Both the position numbers and the translations under genes were made by a program. A stretch of 64,000 nucleotides of DNA from positions 2,806-66,805 of the forward strand of contig JTDE01002053.1 of the NCBI GenBank assembly GCA_014338405.1. The letters run 5' to 3'. This DNA is from Paragonimus skrjabini miyazakii (Eukaryota; Platyhelminthes; Trematoda; Plagiorchiida; Troglotrematidae). Positions 24,010 through 38,200 of the stretch are shown one piece after another. The notes below the pieces were generated by a model. The model did no database searches, had not been told where the DNA came from, and saw only the letters and a program-made list of their open reading frames with translations. The first letter of the stretch is position 1; the number at the start of each line of letters is the position of its first letter.

Positions 24010-27000
24010 TACAAATATAAATGATTGTGGCTGGATAAGCTGTTGGGCAACGTCAAGGTTCAGGAGGCATGCTAGGGACGCAGCAATTGATTCTAAGCTT
24101 GCTCTCGTTTGCACGCCAGCACTGTACAGTGTATCACCTCACTGCACAGTCGTTTCCGCGTGTCACTGTCTACAGTTCCTACTGTATATTTGGTCTGTTT
24201 TTTTTTACAGTTCACTACTACTAGTTAACTGTACCTAACTTCCATATTCCCGATATAACAGAATACAAGCAGAAATGTGATAACCATAGTCAACGTTTTC
24301 GTTACGTTTGACCTTGAAGCCATTGAATTTTATAGCCCAGCATCCCTTCCCCTGTGAAGATAATTATTGTCCAGCAAGTACTCCAAGTCTACCAGACACA
24401 ATAAATAGAGTGCATAAAGTGTACAAGGCAGAACCTTAAGTTCGCAACACAGTCGTTTATTGTAAGACTGTTTGGTGACCTCGTAGGTTATCCGTTCGCG
24501 TGAAGTTTTACGACTTTCTATTAGATATTTAACGAAGTAAGAAAAACAAATGTAAGATTTAACGCCGTAAAATATCAATGACCTAGATTTTCCCCAATCT
24601 ACCCATAAATAGCGCGGTAGCATACTCACCATTGAAGTTTAATCGAAGGTACAGGGAGTGCTGAATGACAATAAACTCGGTTTTGGAATTTCATCTGTTG
24701 AATTGTTTGCAACATATTCCAAATTACGAATACTCTGCTTGTGTTTCATCACATGACGAAATACACAGCACTGCCAAAACAAGTGAAGGAAAGCTGTGAA
24801 CGGTGTTATTTAATATAAGATTTTGGGTATGTATTCAGTTAGCCGCAAGTGGTAATATGACAGTCCATGAAAGTGGCTGTTTCAGTATACTAGATTGAAT
24901 GATATTACTGAAGCACTGGTTCTATCCGTTCGATAATAGACCAACACCAAGGTGTAAGATGTTATTTGCAGGGACAGTTTGCTTACTTCTCAGTTGTTCA
25001 TAGGATGAGATTAATACAACTGATGTGCTGGTTGTCTCAAACTTAGCGCATCAGTCTATAAGGTTGGCGGCGTGTCAGCACTTTTCCAAGTATGATGCGC
25101 GTAGCATGTATCATCTAGTTGTTTCATTCTTCAACCGCGGTACAAACAGCTGCAAACGCATATGAGCCTGACACCATGTAACAGGTTGAGTACATCCCGG
25201 TTGTGTTGATTCAATGGTTAAGACGCCACCTGTCTGGTCAGTCGTGACGAACAAGACCATCAAACATCATCCCTCACTCTCCATGGGGTCAAAATGTTCA
25301 CGCCTGGTAAGCCACTGAGCACAACCGGTACAAATTGTTACGTAACGTCGAACACGTTTAAAGCTCCGGAAAATTTTGAATATATATGTACCGTATGTGC
25401 GTGCGTGTGTCCACGTATCAGATGGATCTTGAATCTGCTGGTCAACGTTTACATCTTGGGAACATCACACAGATGAGATCAAGCAGTAGGAGTCAGACTA
25501 GCAGGACTACTAACATAACTAGATGTCCACCAGATTTTTCAGTATAACATGGTTACCCAACGTTTCAGTTATCTAAAAATTACTTGCTCACGTTTAACGG
25601 ATAACCAGGGTGTAAACATTATGCGGACATAGACCGTGCACACGTGTACATTCAGTCACTGGTGAAATGTAACCGACTGTAGTAAAATGTAGTAGGTTCG
25701 CGCGTACATAATTCGAATGCATATATATGGGGCTGTTTGTGAGGGTAGAATAGCTTTGGTAGCAACCGAACTGGTTTAAAATTTCGACCTTCTGTAACTG
25801 TTTTCTGGTTTGAAATTTCGCATGTTTAACTCGTATTCGGTAAAAACTTGAAACGTCGACAACATGGGTGACACCGTTAACTGTTCTCGCTGGATGTGGA
25901 GCTATCTTACTGTTCATATCTTTGAAGCTTAACAGTAAATCAACATCGGGCTGCTCGTCTTGCGGCCAAGAACCGAAGTGTGTTGTGTGACGGAGGTCCG
26001 TGTGTAAGGGGACTAGATTTTGTCGTTGTCAACAGCTGTCGTGTTCTCTGTTGGACGACCTTCTTAGAAGACCACAGGGGAATGCCCACAAACACCGAAC
26101 ATCTGGCAGACTTCGTGCCACCTTCTCATATCACTTGTGCAAATTTGTACCGAAACCCCCATAACCCACACAGAATACCCAATTCAAACTAAAATCCCCA
26201 CAGTTCACAATTTACCAGTTGAAATTCCTAAAAGTTCAGAATGGTGAAATCGTTAGGATGCATTAGTCTAGCAAAACAAGCACTTGAAATGCCATGACAC
26301 CGATAAATTAGCATTTGAAAATTAAAATAAAATTCAGTTCGCATTTTATTAGAAGGTATTAGTTAAACCACATAAATGGCTCCGACCATTTACCATCAGT
26401 ACTAACCAGTAACATCACTATTAACTCTATTAATATTCAGGCCTTGATGACATTGATATTTTTGCTGATTATTTTGTGTTAGTAAAAACGATTGACTCAA
26501 TCAGTACCCAGCTGCGTTCAACTGCGGACGATGATCTGTTGCCCAGTTGCACATAATCTGATGATCACTGCTTACGATCACGAGCCTACAAGCCTTAAGT
26601 GTTAATCAGGTTACATTACCCATTGTTTGCGCCACATGCTACCATTACCCAGTTAATAGAGATAATGTGATCGCTTTCGCACATGCACACGTATACAGGA
26701 GGCGAGTGGACTCAAGTTCTTCAGCTTAAGTTCGAGTTGACAACATTTGGTCAAAGAGTTAAGATCCAAAAGCCTTTAACTGACTGAGTAAAATGAACTT
26801 TCATCGATTTTACTGGTTGTGGTTATCTTGTAAGTTCGAAATGTGGAAATTGTGAGATAATTTCATCCCAGAAGGGATGTGAATAATTGAACAGTCAGTT
26901 GTTTATCTGAAACGGCTTCTTGCACATTGTACCTCCAAAACACATTTCACTGCACCTCATCCGGTACGTACTGCAGTCTGCGGGTTTATACAACAAAGTT

Positions 27001-28200
27001 CAGTTGATCCAGTGAAGCCAAACGACAAAATCAATAACTACACATGCACACACATACGTCTATACTGTCATGATAATCTGGTAGTGAAAAGCAAGTCATT
27101 TTGTAACAGAAGAGTGACTTCAAGTTGGTAGTTGCTACGGCTACTCAGGAGCTATTTATTCAAGGAAGGTAAGCACTGTGAGAATAAGTGTTACTGGTGT
27201 TACGAAAGTAAAATATTAAAATGTTGTAAAAGTACAAAAACAACGAAATTTCCGAATGGACAGTATCGATTGCAAATGTACATGAAGCATAGTCATTCAA
27301 AGGAAACCAGTGCTTCCACTGCAGCCGCAAATGATGCTCAAATGAAGATACACTTGAGGCGAAAGTGTTTACTGAATCAGTTTGTACATTTCAACGACAA
27401 CAAGCCGCTGATGCGGTCGTACTTAACGTCATAAAAATACTCTTGTCAGAACAAGAAATCCCATACAGTTTGGTCAACTAAATGAAGCTAAGTCAATAAA
27501 ATGCTTTGTACACCGAAGAGGTGAATATTCAACCTTTCTAAGTATGCAAGTTTTCAACAGTGTAGGACATTTAAATATGTGTAGCAAGGCTACAAACATT
27601 AATACAACTGTGGAACTCAGTGGCAGAATAAGGAACTCGGAAGCAGTCATTACTGACAGTGAAAAACATCTATTAATTAAATTCTAAGGTTAAGTTAGAA
27701 ATGAGAATTTCGGATTTGTGCAGAAATCGAACTAAAAAAGATATGGCGAAAGAATAATAGGATCAGGTACGTGCAAATAAATGTTTGTACAGGGATGTAG
27801 TGATGGATGCGGAAACACACTTAGGGAGATCGGAATACCGTGGGTGGGTTAAATCCGGAAGATTTTTGTGAAGAATTGTTCACACATTTCGAAATGATTA
27901 GAAACAATAAAATCAACTGATTGTTTATAAGAAATACGAAGACTACGGGACGGATATCTAGTGGTCAGGCAAAAGTTTAAAGTTCTTTGACAACAAACCA
28001 GAGAAACCAACAGGTGGACAATCTATGCAGTGGGGAACCACACAAGCCCCAATAACACGACTAACCAAGTGTTGGGGAGTGGAGAGAGAAGTTAAGCGCC
28101 GGACATAGAACAAAAGTCCCGGACGTTGCTGAAACACCAGCAACACGGAGTGATCGTTTCACTTTGTTACTCAAAGTAATCCGCAGATATTTAGCAAAAA
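24010..28200. other. No recognisable gene
   Basis: Short open frames only, without domains or repeat similarity that I can recognise. Confidence 0.45.
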
Positions 28201-28204
28201 GCAA

Positions 28205-28690
28205 TCAGGGCAGAGGTCCATTATTAATTTGGAAGGAGAAGCATGCACTAGAAGGCTTCTCATATTGATTCATCTTTTTGGGAGAAATCAAAATATCCAC
28301 ACCTTTGGATGTAATAAGAGGCAAACTGTAAGACGCCGACCAACTTGCTAACTCGTCTAACCTGTGTAGCAGGGTGGGAAAAGGAAATCTAGTTGGTTGC
28401 TTGTTGCTGAACATAACATCATTTGCATACTCGATTACGAATATGTGATTGTTCATTAGCATGGATACAATAAAAAGGAAAAATGATGAGGGATTGAGGA
28501 TTTCATCTTGTACAACACCGGAGCCACTGGTGATTAGTGATGGGGCTTGGCCAGCGAACCGAGTGAATTTATTACGACTTGTAACGTAATCACTTGAAGT
28601 CTCGACATTTGAAGTCTGAACTTCAAATTCTTCAGGAACTTCGAGTAAGTTCTCATTATCACCGTATGAAGAAGCATCGCTGTGGTCCAA
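28205..28690 (-). pseudogene. LINE reverse transcriptase fragment (CR1/Jockey-like)
   Basis: An open stretch of 161 codons on the minus strand. The middle reads ITSGSGVVQDEILNPSSFFLFI, matching the RT motif S-G-V-x-Q-G-S-x-L-x-P-x-L-F-x-x-F (motif B). It is followed at the right distance by VIEYANDVMF, corresponding to the catalytic Y-A-D-D-V (motif C) with the first aspartate replaced by asparagine. After it come the helix LLHRLDELASWSASYSLPL and a K-x-V-D-I-L-I strand, the usual thumb boundary. The lost catalytic residue and the absence of the rest of the element show a dead, truncated copy. It differs from the LINE at the left end of the window. Confidence 0.75.
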
Positions 28691-28699
28691 GAGACAAAT

Positions 28700-31600
28700 G
28701 CGGACGGTTACTGCATTTTCATTAAACTATGACAGAACGGAATGAACAACGCAAGTGAGGTTACATGAAGTTGGGCTTGAGCAACGATAAGCAAATTGGG
28801 TGGAATCCATCAGGTTCATCTAAGCTTTAATTTGAGCTTGGCTCGGTTTTTCAAAACCTCCAGTGTTGCAGATTCGCATGAGATAAGACGGAAGTTAATA
28901 GTGTTTTTGCTTGTCTACCATAATTGCAGAGTTACACAAAAAGCTGTATCAGATGGATAATCGGGCCGAGTGAATTGTCGCTGATGAGCTTTGCCCCAGC
29001 CAAAAGAAAGCAGTCGATGATCTCGAAACAAGAATCTTTTCATCCTTGTCGAAGATCGTGAAAGACGATCCATTGTGGACTACTATCGTGTTACTGCTCA
29101 CAGTGTTTTGTTTTAACGGAGTGACCAGTTTCCTTGAATTTTACCTTTAGTTTCGGTTTATCGCGATAATAAAAATAATGGGTTCTTTCTTGTAAGACAA
29201 TGAATTTTGAGGACTATGACCTGTTGGGACCATTGATACATTGATCACCTGGATTTTAAACCGAAAAGTGATTTAAGAGTGGTATACTGATCGTCGAAAT
29301 TTAGAAACGCTCAAGTTACTTGCAATTCCTTTACTTTTGTCTATCCAATATTTCAGTAATTCACTCGACCATATTCTGTTAGCCTGTTTGATTTTTGAGT
29401 TGAACGCCAGCTTGCAACGGACAGCTTATGAGTTTTGAAAAATCATCTACACGCGAAAGGCCCGTTTCCAGTTTGGAAGGTTGACAAATCTAGGTACTAG
29501 CCTACCAAACGTGAGATCGGTAGATAAAATTTGGAAACGACAGAAAACGAATCATGCTGTTATAACAAACTGGAGCAGTTTTGGGACACCTAATTTTTTC
29601 CTGTTCGAGCACTTCCACTAGGTTATCCACCCATACTAGCCACTTTCCCCCTCTCCTCGGCCTACACAGTCTCCTCTCCATCGCTGGCCTTTTCTCACTG
29701 ATTCTCCTTCTAGAGCACATCACGATAAAGTCGAGCCAGCACCTCTTCTGTTATACGGAGACATCAAGATTGCATAACTTTTTGTAACAGAAGTATTTAT
29801 TTGATATTGCTGTCACATTACTTTTTCCACTCTGAAAGAAACTGAGCGTACTAGCGATTATGGGGAAAACGATCTTTTCCACTGTTCAGTGATTCCGCCA
29901 GGTGGAGGATCGAGCTACCCCTGAATGTTTCTTGGAAAAAACTCAGTCTAGACACTGACTTCAATTTCAAAGAACTCTTTCAGGGCTTGATCTTCAGCTT
30001 AAAGGACAACATATGCCACCTTTGGAGGAAACAATCAGTGGTTGCACGATACTAAATAGTTGTGCAGGCAGTTGCGCAAGAACACGGGTTGTGGACATTC
30101 TACGCGACAGAACGAGAGTTCATGACTGGAACATTACTTGATGACTCTCACCCGGGCCTACCAGATAGTAATACGGTCAACCGTTGTGACGTCTTTGTCA
30201 CACCTAGTCTGAAACCGATCACATAGAATAATGCGCACGCGTTTGCGTTTTAGCAAACACCTTGACTTCAGATGGAAACAGCTGTTGTGGAATTTTGTGT
30301 ATAGTTTACTTCTCCGGTTTATTATTGCTGACTTGTGACAAATGATCTACAAAGCTTGAATGAACGTGGGAGGATTTACCAGGATGCATGATGCGTTCAG
30401 ATAGGACGATGGAATTAATTCGGCTCTGGTCGTAGTCTTTAGTAGACGCCTACGTATCAACGAAACATGATATCGGGTAACTGGCGCACAACCGTCATCC
30501 ATGCTGACCCAATGGTTGAAGTGTTGGTTAAATATTCAGCTGGACTAAACTTAGTCCTGCCCACGGCGCCTAAGCAATAATAATTCCTGCAGACGTCCTT
30601 ACTTTGTACAATCAATGTAGACATGACGTACGCAGAATATAAGAAAAATTAAAGTAAACAATTAATCATTTGGGGGGAAGTAGAGGTTTCTGAACTGATT
30701 GTGTTGTCACAGCCAGTTGTTACAGTCAGACTTATGGTAAGGACCGCAATTTTCGAAATATGGAAGTTACAAAACCTATTAACTACACTGACAAAATGTA
30801 GATGGGATGGAACTAATAGAAGACGATGTTGACGTAGTAACGAAAGCTCACTGAAGTAACCTCCAGCTAAGGTTTGATGAAGGACTGTCCATGTCGGATT
30901 GAACTGTGCCAGTGAGAACCGAATCCACTTCCTACCCTCCTAGCAAAGAAAAATTCCTAGTAACAGATACTAGAAGCAGCGACGCTAGTCTGATCAGCTT
31001 CAAACCAAAAACCAATTTACTCCGTGAAAAGATGAATTTTCAATGAGACCATTCTAACAAATCTCTTCCTGGAGCAAAAAAGATCCCTACTAAAAAAGTC
31101 AAATGCCGCGAGTGCAAATATAGCGAAGAAACATATGTGTCACACAATTCAATGAGAAATGCTTAAAAGTCAGTTAATGCGCAATTGAATTCTCTCTAAT
31201 ATATTTGCTCGGAAAAGCAGATATCTTCTCCGATAGGATGCGCGCAAAGAAGTTGAGGGTGATGGAAACATGAATCAAAGTGCCCGATGTCACAGATGAA
31301 CAAACGCTTTCAGCAAGCATTTCTAAGCTTGACAACTATTAAGGTAGCCAATTTCTCGTAATTATCACACTTGGTTGAGAACTTGTACTTCAAGTAAAGT
31401 CGGGCGAAATTTTAGCAGTAAACATCTTCAGAGGAAATTTTCAGTTCATAACCAGCTTCCAATTTCAGCAGAGGGAGAACAAGTAATTCAAGAAGCCTAA
31501 GCAGCACAATGTCCATTATATTCGGTAAAATTCACGAAATCTTTATCGAGCGGTCGTAGTAGTTTCAAACTTGAGAAGAATATTGATTTAGTTTCACGGT

Positions 31601-33247
31601 TCAGTCAACAATAGGAGGCTGGGTTCGTGCAGAAATAAGCAATAAGTAAGTAAGTGAATAAAAATATACATAAATAAGTAAACAATGAACGAAGTGATTG
31701 GATGCAATCCAACAGCTTCACTTAACTGAGTTAAAGAGTGCCTTTCACTACCACGAATATACTGTGATGTATATGTGAATTACCCTGTAGAAAGTGTGTG
31801 GTTGTTCGTAATGCCCACTCACCGTGTATCGTCCCTATTTCAACCCATCCGGTAGATGTAGCTTAAACGAGTTTGGAAACAGCGTTCTTCGTGATATGAA
31901 TCAAGATTCATAAGATCCGCTCAACATTTGGATAAAGAGAGCCTGCGGGTGAGGTGATATAGCTGGCAAACGACCTACCCACAATTCGTTCATGCTGATG
32001 TGCAAAATCCACTTCAGTTCTAATATGTAAACGATTTAACTGTGCAAACCATAGACGACATTCATGAGTCACGATTTGCAACACGTAATATACACCGACC
32101 CTATGTTTATGGTTTTAGTGAACTACATGAGTTGCAGAATTTGATCAAAATTTTTGTGTATATCACACGGTCTGTTACCGTTCTGACCTGAGAAACAAAT
32201 CCATGGGTAATCTAAAGCTAATTACCAGGTGCAGATTCCATGATCATGTCAAACGTGCGAACTTACCCGCACAATTTAGGGTTATTCAATATTAATGCCG
32301 TTCTGAATGAAAATTTTTGTTTTGTCCGCTGGGTGTTGAATACACTGCTCTTGACCAGGGAAACATATACATTTAAATGAAATCTTGTGACTGTCTGGAA
32401 GATTAAACGTTAGTTCTGTGAAGAACCTAATCCGTGGCTGAATGTGATCATTAAGAGGGTAGGAATTGTGATGCCAGCATCCTGACTACTTTTTTGAGTT
32501 CAACTAAACTGTGGGAAAATAAAAATATCCTCAACACAGAAGAACAACCAACTCGCCACAAACATTAAGCAGATTTCGCTGAGCCCCTTGAACTCATCTT
32601 CTTGTGTAGTTTATTTCATTCAGAATAGTAAGTTCGTGAAATCATGTACCAGTTCCGCGAAAATTCATCAACCAGTTGTGACAACAAGACAAATGAGCAG
32701 ACCTACCCTACTTTTCCGACCGATGGCTGCTGGCAAATACAACCATTGGCTTCAATTACGTTACAACAAAATAGATGATGCTGCAATAACATAAATACAT
32801 ATATGGTTTTTTCAAATTTTTCGTTTAAGCAAAACTACCGCTCTTAAACAGTGTAGATGATTGTGCACACCGGAATATTTTGTAAGACATTCAACCTTAT
32901 CCGGTCAAAGTGTAGGCAGCAGATATAAGAGGATCACCATATTTAAACTTTATAAGACTGGCAGAATTTTCAGTAAGTTTGTAGAAATACACACGTACAA
33001 TCTCATGTGGTCAGGGTTTAGGCTATACCGTCACCTACTGACAGCAGAAACATCACATCTCTAGTGATATCAGAACCGTTTACCACACAACCAAGACTAT
33101 CGTCAATGACTGAACTAAGTGGAATAACTCAACTTACTTAGCAGTTTGCACTTTCTTAAATACCTCTGCACTCCAAGCTTCCTCGTCCAAACACAATTAA
33201 ACATCACGAACATTGTTGAGCAGTTGTCAAAAGGAATAAGACCACCC
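28700..33247. other. No recognisable gene; short tetranucleotide-like tract
   Basis: No domain-bearing frames. An imperfect AAGT/AATA tract lies at about 31639-31690. Confidence 0.45.
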
Positions 33248-33366
33248 ATTCATACACGATAATTTGACCACGGCTTGTGTGAGCTCAACTGCGCAGCAAC
33301 CAACACAGTTGTCTCGTGGGAACACGGAACGGGGTTCAAATCTCACCCGTAGCAAAGATATGTTAC
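33248..33366 (+). repeat. Hammerhead/tRNA-like repeat, diverged tRNA-like piece
   Basis: A + strand piece of the family's head end and tRNA-like core, with a good B box (GGTTCAAATCTC, about 33333-33344). It is joined at about 33366 directly to a minus-strand tail. It is older and more diverged than the other copies. Confidence 0.65.
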
Positions 33367-33495
33367 ATTACTCACAACTGATCGCAGCTGTCGCATTCTT
33401 ATTAACATTTTAGTCCGCCCCTTTCGAAAAGAAGCATTTTGCTCAAGTTTCGCTCCTGCTACAGCTTGTCATTAATGCATATCCCTGCTAGAGCC
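33367..33495 (-). repeat. Hammerhead/tRNA-like repeat, minus-strand hammerhead-tail piece
   Basis: Tail and hammerhead region (33434-33478) of the family in minus orientation, sandwiched between two plus-strand pieces. The unit is rearranged like the piece at 20966-21160. Confidence 0.75.
33434..33478 (-). ncRNA. Hammerhead ribozyme motif, degenerate but with covarying stem I
   Basis: On the minus strand stem I is GCAUU/AAUGC where other copies have GCACU/AGUGC, a C-G pair replaced by U-A. The core is AUGACAA instead of CUGANGA and the cleavage U is lost, so it is inactive now. Confidence 0.6.
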
Positions 33496-33504
33496 TAGAC
33501 AGGC

Positions 33505-33785
33505 TAACGTGGATGAGCGTTTACACATAGTGGTTCAGTTGTGTCTGTTGTGAGATCAATGGCACAATGGTTAACACGGCTTCCTCATGCAGGCCTGGCC
33601 GGAGTACTAGTCGGGGTCGTGGCAAGTATGTGCACTACTGACAATTTCTAACAAGAGCAAAACTCCAGTATACTGCTTCTTTTCGAAAATGGCTGACTGA
33701 AAAGTCATTAGGAATGTCATAGCTGCGATCAGTTTCGAGTGATGTTCAATTTGTGCAGAACGAAATCCCCTACTACTCGCCAGCG
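33505..33785 (+). repeat. Hammerhead/tRNA-like repeat, 5'-truncated unit
   Basis: A + strand copy with part of the head, the tRNA-like segment from about 33550 (A box TGGCACAATGG), the hammerhead region at 33632-33676 and the tail ending CCCCTACTACTCGCCAG near 33783. Confidence 0.82.
33632..33676 (+). ncRNA. Hammerhead ribozyme motif, inactive
   Basis: CUGACAA in place of CUGACGA, AAAA in place of GAAA, and an altered cleavage site. It aligns without gaps to the intact 45-nt motif. Confidence 0.65.
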
Positions 33786-33885
33786 ATAGATAAACTCGAG
33801 TTTGGGACATTTTTGCGAAAATGCCAGATCGAAAGGTCAATCTGATTGGGAATGCTGCGATCAGATGTGATGGTGTTCAACTTGT
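33786..33885 (+). repeat. Hammerhead/tRNA-like repeat, second tail fragment
   Basis: Directly after the unit ending at 33785 comes another stem III (AAACTCGAGTTT) and tail up to GTTCAACTTG. It is a second, head-less unit remnant in the same orientation. Confidence 0.65.
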
Positions 33886-35089
33886 AAATAGCGTGTCTCT
33901 TATAACCTTTGCAGTCCTGTTCACTGCCTTCCTGTGGTAGGGGTAAGTAGGCAAATGGCAACATCCGGAGTTACTTATGAGCTAATAAGTCATTCTTCTA
34001 CCATCTAGAAATGTGGATGACCTTGACTACAAACCAAGGATCATCGGTTTGGTTACCGGCTGTATTCTGGAAGTGATCGAACCATTTGGCGAACACTGCT
34101 TTGAACAAATCTATGTAGTGTGGTGAGTACGCACGATGGCTGGAGCCTACATACTGGTCACTAAACACCGTCACACAAGCGAAGTCACAAAGACAACCTG
34201 GAAAATCATAAACTAACTTAAGGTCAAGGATCTACTAGGCCAGATAAACCCTTTCACAGTTAAGATTCTTTAAACTATTGAGCGATTTTCATCGCAAAAA
34301 CATGCTGGGTGAAGCGACTTCTCGGATGGCCGGACGCCATTTAGAGGATTGACAAACCGGCCTCCAGCCGCCAGCAAAGTGTAATCTTCATGTGTTACCA
34401 TAGTGCCACGCAGGTTAGGTTGGTTGAGCAAAAGCTGTGAATGAGAAGATCCTAAGTAGATCGTTTTCTTCGACATCAGAAACCTGGAACTATCTCAATC
34501 ATACAATAACGTGTCGTTGGTGTCATCTAAAGTTAACTGCCAAATGCCGTATGATGTGATATCCCGTTTAGTCCGGAAAAACTCAAACAGCCAGATTACG
34601 AAGAGCAAGGAAGCAGGTAAGCACAAATGGATGTTTCACACTAATGTAAATTCGGGTCCAGATGACCAACTATAGCCATCTACAGATGGAGCGGATAATG
34701 GTCATGATCTCTTTGGTTGAAGGGAAATACAAATCCAATACAATAAACGTGCACACTTGCTTTGAGACAATATTCACGGGACTAGTAATCAACCAGGTAC
34801 AAGCCTTGGTTTTAAACAATATAATCGTGACATCATGCGTCATGTGCTGACCCACCGAATCAAAAATACCAAGACAACAGTATTCTGAGTGACACTAGGT
34901 AATCTCATTTTATTGGAAAAACACCGCCGTTTTTATGCAGGAACAACCAAATTTGCGGTTGCTGTTGAACAAAAAGCGTTCTTGTGTTTTGATTGGCTAG
35001 TTCGTTTCTATGTTCTAGGATGCTGCATCGAACATCACAGTCGTTTGAATTTGATGTACAATTAAATAGATTTTGATCGCCGCTTTTGG
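33886..35089. other. No recognisable feature
   Basis: No domain-bearing frame and no repeat similarity recognised. Confidence 0.45.
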
Positions 35090-35206
35090 TTTGTTGGCGC
35101 CGAGCAGTCACAGTTTCGTCTGTAACAGTCTGTGCAGTAAACCCTGATTGGCTGAATCGTCTGCAATCAGGAAACCGTCCAGTCCAGTCACATTACTTTA
35201 GTAAGC
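35090..35206 (+). repeat. Dispersed repeat of unknown type, copy 1
   Basis: Aligns with about 43135-43246 and, more weakly, with 51741-51830. Shared words in order include CACAGTT-CGTCTG, CTGATT and AGTC. No coding capacity or terminal structure was seen, so the repeat class is unknown. Confidence 0.5.
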
Positions 35207-38200
35207 AACTGACCGTTCTCTACTGGCAGCGATTACAGTTGCCCCTCCCCTCCTCCAAGGCGGATGAATTGTTGAACTACATTTTTTGTCTAAATTTATC
35301 CCAGCCTCAATTTGCGATTATCAACTACTTGAACATGATATTGATCCTAACTGTTGCACACCACGTCATTCAGATTTACTTAGTATTTAACTTATGGTCT
35401 ACTATAAATACTTCAAATACGTAACTTAATCGGTTGGTCTACGTTTTTTTAGGAGACGATACAAAATCGACTCATTTTTGTAGGCGGCACAACTAGGCCA
35501 TGCGAAGGGTTGTTTACTTTGAGCAACAAGACAGTAATTAACTACGACGGTCATCTTGAATCTACGAAAACAAAGAAGGCCGATTAGATAGAATGAGAGC
35601 TTTTGTCTAATGAATAACGGGTCGCATATTCAAATTTCGTTTAATTCATGTATAATGTGCGGCTCATTGTAAGATGTCAATTTGCGAGAGAACAAAGAGA
35701 AACGGAAGCAGACAACGTTAGTAACAATTATCCCGAATTCCCCAGCCACACTCCAACTGAAGTCATTTCGCAGGAATATTGGGTCGAACGGGGAACGCTT
35801 GTGTTTTCGGGTAATTTCTTTTCATGTCAATGGATTCCTAATCTTATTTGGTCACTGTAAACTTGGTTTTGGTCTGTGCTCAGCATTTTTATCCCGTAAT
35901 CATTTATTCGTTGTTACTCATTCTATGTTACTTACTGGCCGGTAGATATGGAATTCGCAACCGACCTTGAGTGTAGACTCCGCTCTGGTGATGACAACCA
36001 GGCTGCTTGTGGAGCCCCAAAATCTTACCAACTGTTACCAACACTATTCAGATTCATACAGCTAGCTCACTAGAGGAATAAGGTTGGCCAAAATCGATGT
36101 GCACAAGATAAGCGAAACGAAGGCTGTGAGAGGTAAGGGGACCACAAATGATCAAATTAGGACAGTAAACGCATGCAGATCACAGAATCCTAAAGTGCAG
36201 CGTTTGACATGGTAAATTTTATATATCCTGACGAATACAGCGCTATTATAACTGCTAGTATGCATAAAATACGGCCACGACTATTGGAATTGGCAGTGAG
36301 CTACTGGTTTGTGCTCACCGTCGATTTATCACCCCAGACATAAGTGAAACTGAATGTGAAGTCTGCGTAAAAGTGTACTCCACGAAAGCAAATACTAAGA
36401 TGACATGATTGTCTGCATTCGCAAACAGAAAGCCAACTGCACACTCTCATGCGTAAAAAACAAGCATAGATCGTGCCGGCTACACGGTGAGAATTCCGGC
36501 CGTAATTTTTCTGGGCCACTTGTAAACAAACAGACTGCACGTTGTGGAATCACGTTTCATATGTGGAGGATATCACGAAGCAACTCGGTCACATTTCGTG
36601 GAGGCTTTTAGTTGTTCCTTGTTGTGTTGAGTACCGTCAATGCGAATGAAGTTGTGCCAAAAAGATCGCCAAAATAAAGGGAGTGTTCGATCTCAAATCC
36701 CCCCGAGACATAGTGGACTTTTGTGACAACATAACAAAGGCGGTTTTAAAGGAGGCTTCACTGTAGTAAGCAAATTAACCTCTCATCAAACAGTTGCGTA
36801 AGGTGTATCGAAATATGAGGGGTGACTCAAAACTCAACAACTTATGCCACCACTATCATGTTGTTCCAGTCGGTTTGGTGTAAATGAACGAAAACGAGCG
36901 ATGCCCATACATTATTACAGATAATTGAACTGTGCAAAAGGAGATGGTGTTAACTGTGATCATTAATCAAAACTATCGTTGGATGAATGGTGTTCAGCTA
37001 CTTACATTTAGGCGAGCAATGGTAAGGTGAAAATATGCCCCATGGACAGAATGTAACGGACAATGAGAAGACCGCGGACCGATAGGCTTATAATATAACC
37101 CTACAACGAACAAACATTGGCGAAGTACACATTTTACAAATCTCCTACTATGAAACGTAGGAGTGCAAAACTGACAACGTCTGTTAAACTGGGAACTGCG
37201 TGATACACAACAAATATTGTACGTTATTCGTTGTAACGTAATGTACGTTAAAATAATTTGATTTTTGACCGTTACAGCGTTGTTAGACTGTATGCTTATT
37301 TCATGCTGTTATGACTACAAGTTCAAGAACGCTGTAAACTTTACACTACGGAGATATCAGATTTTGTTTGAGCTAAATTTGTTAGTCCACTGTCGAAAGG
37401 GGACAAGGTGGTACATGCATGCTTATCTGAATCCGAAAGATGAAACTGTTTGTTTGAAAATAATACCGACATCGCTTCTGTAAGATAATCGGATCGATTA
37501 GTAACACGTAGTTGATAGGACCAAATCAGGCTGACAAGTGGGCGTGACGGACCGTTGTCGATAAAACAAATGGTTAACGCCAAAGCATCCTGACCAGCTT
37601 TCAGAATTAGGAGACATAAATGATGAAAGTACTAAGTAGAGCACTAATTTACAATAGCTGTAACAAAACCTCAACTGTAATTTACCATTGAAACCTCAAC
37701 TTTACAGAACTAGTAGGTAGAATAATATGTAGATGAACAGTAAAGAGCTTGATCGATGTGATCCCAAGTAAACAATCGTCCAGAAAATGAGATCGTTACA
37801 TAAGGCAGATGTTTCGCTGAAAACAACTCAGCCATTACAACAGAACGGAACATAGCTGACCAGAGTCACCGAAGATCGGGCTTCTCGTTGGATGACAGAA
37901 AGGTTTTAGTGAGTCGGTATGACACAGAAAATCACCATGGAGTCTGCAAAGTTAGCATTAAACAGCCCACAAATAACACTTTTAAAGCTAAGATAAAGCC
38001 GTGATGAATAGAAAGTTGCAATTTACGAGAGAATCGGTCTGGACGTTGGACACCTGTAATGATTTGATGGATTAGTTTCAAGTGTGCAACATAAGTGAAA
38101 ACACTAAAAACAAGCTTTTTTGCTACACGCTTCCTCTCACGACTAAACCGGGCATATTCACTGCGCTTAAACAAACGAAAATGTTTGTTCCGAACCAGGC

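Noticed and set aside
28980..29025. CTGATGAGCTTT followed by AAAGAAAGC, considered as another hammerhead
   Set aside because: No GAAA at the proper place after stem II and no pairing stem I.
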